A stretch of 64,000 nt of DNA. It comes from Odobenus rosmarus divergens. Lineage: Eukaryota; Chordata; Mammalia; Carnivora; Odobenidae. The stretch lies in assembly GCF_000321225.1 (NCBI RefSeq), contig NW_004450465.1, forward strand, positions 3,124,215 to 3,188,214, given 5' to 3'. Every line of letters begins with the position of its first letter. Position 1 is the stretch's first letter. The position numbers and the translations under genes are program-made. Under the pieces are notes generated by a model. That model was not told the DNA's origin and made no database searches. It saw only the letters and a list, made by a program, of their open reading frames with translations. Shown one piece after another: positions 53,315 through 64,000 of this stretch.

Positions 53315-53704
53315 CCTCCATTATTTTTAAAGTAGATCTTTAGATCTCTGTAGTTTAATGCTGTCTGTGATGGACAGATTGGAGCGAGAACAGAAGGGTT
53401 CTTTCCCTATTCAAATTTGCTCTATGTTTTCTTTTCTACCTTTCCCATGTAAATTAGAGTCATGGATTACCCTTAAGTAATATAGTAGTCTTACCTGAAG
53501 GTGAAAAGACTTCGCTAAATTCTGTATTAAACATGACTTTTCTAGCATTCTATCTTGATAATCATCTAAAGGAATAATTAATAGAATGTTTCTAATTTGT
53601 TCACTGTAAAAACCGAACAAAAGAAATTATTTGAACAATTTAAATTGCATTAAGAAAGTATGTCTGGATTTGAAAAAAAACTGTGTAGTATCCCAATTAT
53701 ATAG

Positions 53705-53905
53705 TTAGGATGAATAGGTTTGAATCCCAGCTTTGCCACTCACTGGCTGTGTGGGAATGTGGACAAACTTCTGGCTCTCTCTGTACCTTTTTCAACTCTA
53801 TTAAACGAGGATACTAATAGTCCTTTCTTACTGGTTTTGTGGTCTAATCTGATAAAGTATGTTAAGTGCTAGCATAATGCTTGGAATCTAGTAAACTCAT
53901 ACTAA
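53705..53905 (+). mobile_element. MIR SINE
   Basis: 'Gaatcccagctttgccactc', 'actggctgtgtgggaatgtg', 'aagtgctagcataatgcttg' follow MIR in sense orientation. Confidence 0.8.
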
Positions 53906-55639
53906 ATGTTAGCTCTTCTTTTTTTAAAAATTATTTTATTAAGAAGGATTCTAAGGATTATTCTTTAATTACCAAAATAAGTCTTATAATCTCTTTATGA
54001 GAAATCTTTAAGAATTCATTACAATTCCAGTTGTTTTCTTCTTACTTGCTTACATGGTTGCTCCCTTTTCTCTCTCATGTCTTATCAAAGGTTAAGCACT
54101 TTGTACATGTCTGTCTTCAGAAGGGCTTGTCACACTTTGGAATTCAGTTTACCTGGTTGGTTTAGCAACTCAGCTCATTTTTTGAAAATGGCTTCAAAAA
54201 ATATTACAACTATTTTGTATTTTTAGAGTAGGAGCCACACTGTCTTGGGGTATTCTGTGTATATCCTAAGCTGAATCCTCCCTATACCTGGAATCTTTAA
54301 ACAGGGAATAATGGTGGTTATATTCGGAAGATTTAACTTTTTATTGGTAGTAGAGAATTGTTGACTTTCACAACACTCACGTGTAGTTCTGATACTTTCA
54401 ATTTTTCATTATTAAGATCTTGAGTTGACTCCTAGTTTCTATTATTTCACATATCTGAATAAAGATACGTACTTAAGTTAGCATAGTCCAAGTCTGATGC
54501 ATCATTAGGTTCTGGCTAGAAATTTTTCATTCAGCTTCAGAATCTTAGGTTTGGACAAAATTTTTGTCTGCGTTCTCTTCAGTTGCTACCACAAATCTTT
54601 CCTTTCATCCTTCCTTCTTGTCTTTTCCTTCTCTTTCTCTTTCTTTTTTGAAGATATTTGGGGGATGCTTCAAGTTCCAAAATTATCTTAACCTGTAAGT
54701 TTTCCACTTAAAGTGTGTTTAGCCTAAAAAAACCCACTATAAACCGTAAAGTACTTGGGAAACAGTACCCCAAGTCAGTAACATTAACAAGCTAATTATG
54801 AAAGGCATTTGAAAGACATTGTACAATATCTTAATAATTGATATGGAACTAAATTGGATTTTAAGTGTTTAAAGACTTTGAGAACTGGTATTTTGAAAGG
54901 TAGACTATGTCTGGATATCAAGCACTAAAATTAGAACGAATGAACTGGCATTTTGATTTTGAGTAAAATCTACTTTTGCTGCTGTGGTGTTAATGCCAAC
55001 CTATGATAGCTTTGAATTTCTCTTTCAATTTCTAATCACACAGAACTGAATTTTGATTTGCCTCCAAATTTTTGCATATTCTTCTTTCATTTTTGCCAGT
55101 TAGCCTAAATACCTTATTTTAATATTTGAGGAATATTGCTAGAAGGACCACTTTTGTGGCCAGAGGCATATTTCCTCTTTTGCCCTTGAGTATATTTTTG
55201 CACAGCTGTATGGTTGCAGGTCAGCAAATGATCCGTTTTAATCCACCTCCATTTTGATCACGTGCCTAGAAGAATGGCATTGTCTTTCTATATGACATTG
55301 GTGTAACTAATACACCTTCTTGACATGGCTCTGAGATGTGTTCTCCCACTTTACAACAGAGTGTTGAAGGGGTGTTTGGGCTACCTTGCAGACCTAGAGA
55401 GGTAATCCCAATTTGTCGAGAGAGGCAAAGGGAGCAATTTCTTGGAGCAAACATCATTTTTTGTTTTATAAGAATCGGGGTGGGCCCAGGCTGTGGTAAC
55501 CACAGAGAATGAGAAGCAAAAAGCATTTGGTATCCATTCATATTTTGGGAGGATGGTGGGAGAGGAAGCTATTAGTGTAAAGCTTTGCTTTGAGACTACT
55601 GAAGCAACTAGTTATCTTCTAGAAGCACATGATATGAAG

Positions 55640-55850
55640 GAGGTGGAGATGAGCAACTAGCATTTTTTGAGGACCTACTCTGTTTCTAGAACTCCTAGTT
55701 GGTGTTTCACTTTTGTATCTCATTTGATCTTCATAGCAACCTGTATGAGGTGATTATTTATCCTCCCTTAACCTTTTAAATTGCATAAAATTACACAATT
55801 AAATAAAGTTGAGATTTGGAACCCAGGTTTACCACAGTATAACAAAACAT
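55640..55850 (-). mobile_element. MIR SINE
   Basis: 'Ttgaggacctactctgtttc' and 'cttcatagcaacctgtatga' with 'agatttggaacccaggttt' match the reverse MIR. Confidence 0.75.
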
Positions 55851-55939
55851 TTGTATTTTAAAATAGTTGTAACTTTAGGCACTTAACACCGCAGCAGAAT
55901 TTCTCATTTCCTATTTGCCATGTGCTTTACTTTCATATT

Positions 55940-56620
55940 ACTGCATTGATTTTTAAATAATTTTGAAATTACAAAATAATAAATGTTCATTATTTAAAAT
56001 GAAAAACAGATGAAAGCACAAAGAAGAAAATAGAAATCATCTCTTTACATTTTATGACAACCACTGTTAGCATTTTGGTGTATATTTGTCCCATGTGTTT
56101 CTTATGTGTACTCCCTTAGAACCCACCCCTGTTCCTTTTGACATCTCTAAAGTGTCCCTGTGGATCTCACCTTTCCTGTAGACTGGGGGAGTCTGGTGTT
56201 CTCCTTGAATCACTGCCTGCAATTTAGATTTGCTGTTATGTAGTCCTTGACTTAGGTGCAGGGGACTTGGTGCAGATCCCTGCTCCCATGAGTCATGGAC
56301 AGGTTAACAGGATTAGTGATTTATGAAACCCTTGGCTGCTTTTTTCAAAAAGGCAATGGACAGCGATGTGACTGGAGGACATTTTTAAGACTTCCTGACG
56401 ATTTAGTACAAACATTTAAGTTGTTTCTATGTTTTCATGTTTAAATAATGCCGCCATGAAACATTCTAGGTAAATCTTTGTTCACATTTTGGGTTTTCTT
56501 TAAGTTATTTGGAGAGGAATTGCTAGGACAAAAGATATGTACCTGTTTTAAGGTCTTTGGTATATATTGCCAAATTGCTGTACTCCCTGGTGATGAGTTT
56601 TTTTTAGTAAGCCAAACCTG
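55940..56620 (-). mobile_element. Old L1 (L1ME/L1MC-type) fragment
   Basis: Flanks 55940-56100 and 56390-56620 ('taaataatgccgccatgaaa', 'aggaattgctaggacaaaag', 'tatattgccaaattgctgta') are reverse L1 3' sequence. The middle about 56110-56390 is different and unidentified. Confidence 0.65.
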
Positions 56621-56989
56621 AGTTGTGTAACCTTTATTTTTATTAGATTTTAATTAACAGTGATTTTATGAATTTAAGATATAAGTAACTAGATCAGATG
56701 GAGGAGAAGGTGCACCTAGCTTTGAACACAAAATTTTTCAGTTGAAAGAACCAAAACAAGCTATAAGATATAGGAGTTCATAAAGAACCTTGGAAAGTGC
56801 TATCATTCTGGACTGTAAAAAAATAATTCCTCACTTGAATTTAGGTACAAGTCAAAGATACAGACTTCAAAACTATTATTTTCTCATCTCAGCTTAGGGA
56901 AACCCCAATTTTCATCTCCAATTTAGTGGGACCCCTAGGCCTAATCTTGTGTCATAACAAGACAACAGGAGTTCAGCTTGAACAGAAAT

Positions 56990-57535
56990 AGATGGTGTGT
57001 TAAACAGAATAATAGACCCCCAAGGATATCTATGCCTTAATCAAGTGAGGAATTATTTTTTTTACAGCTTTCGTTACTAATATGACTAGATTATCCAGAT
57101 TTTCCCAGGGAGATCAGATGAGCCCTTTAAAGCAGTTTCCTCCCAGCTGAGGGTGGAAGAGAAAGTCTGAGATGGATTTGAAAAGCTATTGCTAACTCTG
57201 AGATACCCAGGGCCACATGCAAAGACTGGGAAGAGGCCTCTGGAGCTAAGGGCAAATGCTAGCTGACAGCCTGCAAGGAAATGGGGATCTCAGTCCTATA
57301 AACATAACAAACTGAATTTTGCCAATAGCCTGAATGAACTTAGAAGTACATTTTTCCCTAGAGTCTCCAGAGAGGAACACAAACCTGCTGAGAACTTGAT
57401 TTCCATCTTGAGAATTTAGTTGAACCAAGTTGTGCCTGGACACCTGACCCACAGAAACTATGATACAAGGGTGTTGTTTTAAGCCTCTAAGTTTATAGGA
57501 ATTGTTTATAGCAGGAATAGGTGACTAGTACACTG
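56990..57535 (+). mobile_element. Ancient LTR-like repeat (family not assigned)
   Basis: Landmarks 'aacagaataatagaccccca', 'agagtctccagagaggaaca' and 'tgttgttttaagcctctaag' belong to a familiar mammalian LTR-like repeat of several hundred bp. No coding capacity remains. Confidence 0.6.
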
Positions 57536-57819
57536 AGAATAGGAAGAGATGTAACCAAATCATTTTTTTATTACTAGAATAAAGGATCCATAATTCTGTT
57601 TATTCATCTACAAGATTTTAAAGTACTATGAATCAGACTGAAAAATTGACAACCATTGTGAAAAAAATATTAGTAGCTAGTAGCAAATTTATAACTGATT
57701 TTGTTGTTTGCTTATGCCCATGATCTTGCCACCTGTTATTAATGTCTTTATATATTTCCTTTTTGTCTTAGTTTCTTATGCATATTATAAGAAATGTAAA
57801 AATGTGTGAATTGAGGGTT

Positions 57820-58030
57820 CTTTTCAATTAACATTACGGTAATTTTCTAATGTTATGAAATAATCTTAACAAACATCATTTCTTACACTTCAGTAATATT
57901 CCATTATTTGCTTCTGTCATACTTTAGCATTTCCTTGGTAATCTCTGATAGTCAGTCTTTTTTCTATGATTACCATATTCCTTGGACTGGACAATTTCAG
58001 GGAAATAAATATCTAGGTGAAACCATGAAG
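57820..58030 (-). mobile_element. Old L1-type fragment
   Basis: 'Cagtaatattccattatttg' and '...catttccttggtaatctc' weakly resemble reverse L1ME 3' sequence. Low certainty. Confidence 0.35.
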
Positions 58031-58228
58031 GGATTTTCAAATAATAACTTACATTTAAATTCACATTGAATTACTTTTTTTTAAAAGCTAGATCTTGAAG
58101 GAGGTAATGGTTTTCATCAGCACACTCTACATTGAGCTATCCACTTAATCTTTTCTTGGCTTACAAATAAGATTTGACTTACTCTTATTGTGATGGTATA
58201 GGTTTTTTTCATAGAATATGAAATTTGA

Positions 58229-58425
58229 GGGCGCCTGGGTGGCTCAGTTGGTTAAGCGACTGCCTCCGGCTCAGGTCATGATCCTGGAGTCCCTGGATCG
58301 AGTCCCTCATCGGGCTCCCTGCTCGGCAGGGAGTCTGCTTCTCCCTCTGACCCTCCCCCCTCTCATGTGCTCTCTCTCTCTCTCATTCTCTCTGTCTCAA
58401 ATAAATAAATAAAATCTTTAAAAAA
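58229..58425 (+). mobile_element. Can-SINE (arctoid-type subtype)
   Basis: 'Gggcgcctgggtggctcagt', 'gcgactgcctccggctcagg', long TC stretch, 'aaataaataaataaaatctt' tail. Duplication 'aaatttga' at 58221-58228 and 58426-58433. Confidence 0.96.
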
Positions 58426-58584
58426 AAATTTGAAATTTTGAGTAGTAGTAATGACAGTTTTAATAAGTCTTTGAGTTGTAATAAGTATTTGTAATATCAG
58501 TTTTGGAGACCATAACAGGAATTTTATGTTGCCTTTATAGTCAGCATTAATAAAAATAGTGTATATACTGAAGTATAGTGTAAG

Positions 58585-58850
58585 TTTTTTATTCATTTAT
58601 TCATTCAACAAATACTTTTTGAATATCTACTGTATGCTAGACACTATATTAGAGACTTGGGATGTAGTACTGAATAGTCAAGTGTCTGCTTTCATGAAGT
58701 CTGGGGGGTAGAGGTGGGGAGGAAGGGGTTACAGGGTGACAGTAAATGTGAATATACGTTATATTAGGTGGATAAGTGCTTTGAAGAAAAACATAGCAGG
58801 ATGTGGTGATAGTGATGAAAGGGGTCGATTTTAGATATTTTAGAAATATG
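58585..58850 (-). mobile_element. L2 LINE fragment
   Basis: 'Tcattcaacaaatacttttt', 'tactgtatgctagacactat' are the reverse L2 3' end. 'Gataagtgctttgaagaaaa' continues it. Confidence 0.85.
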
Positions 58851-59216
58851 AAAATACTGGTTGAAATGCACAGAGGAATAGAAAGTACTTCAACAATATA
58901 AAGAAATAGTGAAGAAAATAGTTTATTATATGTGATTTTTGTTTGTGATATTCCATGTAAGGATATTTCTTATATGAATTTAAATTTAGCCTGATAATAC
59001 CCAAACTTTATTTGTTTTATAACTAGTTTTGGTTGGAGATGGTGGTGTATTTTATTGATTCCGTCTTATTTTATTCTGCATCACAATCTTGATTCTCTGT
59101 TAACATATTAATTCCTTAGAATATTGTAGTCTGTGGACAAACAAAAATGTCTAAAATTGATTTTACAAAGGTGAAAAGAACATATTGCATTCAGTTAGTA
59201 AAGGTAAATTATTTTA

Positions 59217-59399
59217 GGGATGCCTGGGTGGCTCAGTTGGTTAGGTATCTGCCTTCCCTCAGGTCATGATCCCAGGGTCCTGGAATTGAGTCCTGCATTG
59301 GGCTCCCTGCTCAGCGGGGAGCCTGCTTCTCCCTCTGCATGCCGCTCCCCCCATTTGTGCTCTCTCTGACAAACAAATAAATAAAATCTTAAAAAAAAG
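59217..59399 (+). mobile_element. Can-SINE
   Basis: 'Gggatgcctgggtggctcag' head (start allows for flank), 'aaataaataaaatctt' tail. Perfect 13-bp duplication 'aggtaaattattt' at 59202-59214 and 59400-59412. Confidence 0.96.
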
Positions 59400-59588
59400 A
59401 GGTAAATTATTTCATAAGAGTAAAGAGATAACAAACCATTGCTGATGTCTCTGTTATCAGCATTTATAATTAAAAATATTCTCGTGTATGACTTTATTCA
59501 ATAATCATTGATACATTTTTCTGCATTTAATAGTAAGTTTCTTTAAAGAAAATAAGATTTATATAGCTAACGGAAAGTGGTAAGTATG

Positions 59589-59738
59589 CAGTTGACCCTT
59601 GAACAATGCAGGAGTTAGAGGTGCCAATCCCCTGTCCACTTGAAAATCTGTGTATAACTTTTGACTGCCTGGAAACTTAACTATTAATAGCCTGCAGTTG
59701 ACCAGAAGCCTTACCATAACATAAACAGCTGGTTAACA

Positions 59739-59772
<34 letters not shown>

Positions 59773-60045
59773 GTTTTACTGGATGAACTTGATATTTTGT
59801 AGTATGAGTATTTTTTTGTTGAAATATAATTAATATTCAAAACTATATTAGTTACAGGTGTACAACATCATGATTCAACATATATTGTATGTAAACTATA
59901 TACTCACAATAAACTACAGAAAAGAAAATGTTACTAAGAAAATCATAAAAAAGAGAAAATAAATTTATAGTACTCTATTTACCAAAAAAATCTGTGTAGA
60001 AGTGGACCCACACAGTTCAAACTTACGTTGTTCAAGGGTCACCTG
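59589..60045 (+). mobile_element. MER2-type Tigger derivative with nested L1 piece and (TG)n
   Basis: Starts 'cagttgacccttgaacaatg' and ends 'ttgttcaagggtcacctg', its inverted repeat. A (TG)n tract lies at about 59739-59774. Sequence from about 59815 to 59890 ('ttgaaatataattaatattc', 'ggtgtacaacatcatgattc') looks like a nested reverse L1M 3' fragment. Confidence 0.88.
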
Positions 60046-60617
60046 TATTTTGTGAAGCAGTAAATAAATAAGAATTTCAAGTTGTTAAATTTGTTAGACA
60101 AGATTATCACAAGAAAATAAAACTGTTTCAAACAAAGGAAATGTTACTTTCAAATGCTCTTTTTCATGCTCTCTCTCCCTCTTTTGGAACATTTTAAGTA
60201 ATGGGTTATGGATGACTTAGAAAACTTTATTTTAGAAAATATCTCATTTCCTAGGGTCTAGTCAGTAGTGTATTTGTATTAAATTTCTGTTGGGACTTAC
60301 AACCTTAAGGAACAAACTCCAAATGACACTATTAAAACTGTCACATTTAGTATTCTTATATTGTAATATTTTTAGAACTAGTGTAATTTTTAGTAAGATA
60401 ACTTTTTTCCTGAAGATATAGTTTATGTGAAATTTTTAAGATCTACTTTAAAAAATAAGATATATATTTGAGAATAGGAATGATCCTTTTCCTTTTATTT
60501 GTAGTTCAATGTAAAGACTGATGATTTTCCAAAGAATTTATTAATAAACAAATATTTAGGAAATTTTCAAGTGGTTATTTCCTTTGTTAATGCTGCTTTT
60601 TTTTTTTTCTTTTCCAG

Positions 60618-62785
<2,168 letters not shown>

Positions 62786-63009
62786 TAAGTGGCAATGAAG
62801 GATAAAAAGTTTTTTAAGTTTTGGCTAAAGTAAAAAGAAAAAAGAGTATGCTCTCTTCACGAACCTTCATCTTTCAGAATTCAAGTGTTACTTATTTTCT
62901 TCTTAAATCTGTATATTCTATTTTCTGCTCATTCAGTTCTCTCCCATCTTAAAAGAAATGAAAAGAAAAAAAACCAGGCAAACGAGAAATAGAAAAAGAG
63001 GAACCAATT

Positions 63010-63319
63010 TTTCCTGTCACCATTCCCCTCCAGTTAATGCCTTCTCCCTTGACCTTCTTCAATTCATTCTTTTTCTAGTCCCAGTTTTACATGAAACTGC
63101 TCTTGCTAAGGTCATCATTATCTCCTGGTTTTCTTTCTTTCGGCTTAGCCCAAACTGCTGAATTTCCTTCATGGGTTCCATTTCTGTGGCCCATTTCCTA
63201 AATGTTGGTGTTCCTAGGGGTCCGATCTTCAGTCATCTTGTTACCTGACCCTCCCTGTAGAGCTCTAATTACAGCTATAGCCACGATGTATTCCAAATGT
63301 TTCTATCCACTCTAGCTTT
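63010..63319 (+). mobile_element. L2-like LINE segment (possibly continuing at 63532)
   Basis: Pyrimidine-rich sequence whose word order resembles the L2 coding part. Split by the Can-SINE at 63326. Confidence 0.4.
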
Positions 63320-63325
63320 GTCTTT

Positions 63326-63519
63326 TTGTTTGTTTTTGTTTGTTTGTTTAAGAGAGGGGGTGGTGGGAGACGCAGAGGGAGAGGGAGAGAGAATCTTAAG
63401 AAAGCTCCATTCCCGTCACGGAGCCTATCGTGGGGCTCGATCTCACCATCCCAAGATTATGACTTGAGCCGAAATCAAGAGTCAGAGGCTTAACTGACTG
63501 AGCCATCCAGGCGCCCCAA
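63326..63519 (-). mobile_element. Can-SINE
   Basis: (TTTG)n-rich tail, GA-rich middle, head 'gagccatccaggcgcccc'. Perfect 12-bp duplication 'agctttgtcttt' at 63314-63325 and 63520-63531. Confidence 0.96.
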
Positions 63520-64000
63520 AGCTTTGTCTTTCTTCTCTGCTCCAAACACGTTATTCACTACGTACTGAGCATTTTAGACACTCTGCAGGCAGCTAAGCTC
63601 TAAAACTGAAGCTAGTGAACATCGCAAGAGAAAAATCACACAGCAGAGTAGAGTAGCACCGCTGTAAATTCATGTTCATTGAACTCATCTGGGCCCTCAG
63701 CATTGCCAAACTTTCCTGCTTTGTGTCTCTAGTCTGCTCTTCATTCTCCACAGCAAGACTTCAAACCTCAAACCTCTACTCTTCTCTTTGTGGTTCTTTC
63801 TCTCTCTTTTACGTCCTAGAATCAGTCACCTTCTCCCCTTGCAGAGGACTTTACTTTCTACTTCACAGTGAAAATAGAAGTCATCAGATGGCAGCTCTTC
63901 AGCCTCTCACCAGCACACCTACCAACCCACCCTTTTCCTTTCCTCTCAAAGAATAAGTCACTCTCAAAGTGACTTCCGAGTGATATGGACCCATCTCCTT

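Larger units (their letters stand above)
50622..60617 (+). other. LMBRD2: LMBRD2 intron 1
   Basis: A 10-kb intron. Recognised repeats are listed separately. About 50900-53080, 53900-55630 and 60050-60600 hold no gene or repeat I can name. Confidence 0.75.

Overview
This is a 64 kb piece of a carnivoran (dog-like suborder, Caniformia) nuclear genome. The evidence is sixteen copies or fragments of the tRNA-derived Can-SINE, with its typical 'gcgcctgggtggctcag' head and TC-rich/(AATAAA)n tail, together with a carnivore-type L1 3' end. The SINE subtypes look like those of arctoids (bears, seals, mustelids). I see no canid-specific young SINEC_Cf copy, so a dog or fox is less likely; this is inference. 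Three intron-containing genes are present in the order known from human chromosome 5p13.2: NADK2, SKP2, LMBRD2.

Layout. 1-~4515, + strand: the last two coding exons and 3'UTR of NADK2 (mitochondrial NAD kinase). ~4515-~19005: the tail-to-tail intergenic space between NADK2 and SKP2. It is filled largely by a nested stack of L1, Tigger-type DNA transposon and Can-SINE insertions. ~19005-~50350, - strand: the whole of SKP2 (F-box and leucine-rich-repeat subunit of the SCF ubiquitin ligase). Its ten coding exons join in phase to 424 codons plus stop, and every intron is GT-AG. ~50100-50900: a CpG-rich divergent promoter shared by SKP2 and LMBRD2. ~50450-64000 and beyond, + strand: LMBRD2, with a non-coding first exon, a 10 kb first intron, the first three coding exons (58 + 33 + 32 residues) and an open right end.

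The three proteins do not form a pathway. NADK2 makes mitochondrial NADP, SKP2 selects p27 and other cell-cycle inhibitors for ubiquitination, and LMBRD2 is a multi-pass membrane protein linked to GPCR signalling. Their adjacency is conserved mammalian synteny. The functional link visible in the DNA is the SKP2/LMBRD2 head-to-head promoter.

Introns and spacers hold ancient repeats (L2, MIR, MER2/Tigger, MER20, L1M) and younger carnivore insertions (Can-SINEs, one 5'-truncated L1). I found no tRNA, rRNA, CRISPR, bacterial or phage feature. I found no convincing undescribed gene system. The most notable non-standard signals are a four-repeat G-rich tract next to the LMBRD2 promoter, two overlapping upstream ORFs in LMBRD2 exon 2, a perfect 17-bp inverted repeat in the decayed Tigger element, a 13-bp tandem expansion inside a SINE, and an Asn at SKP2 position 75.
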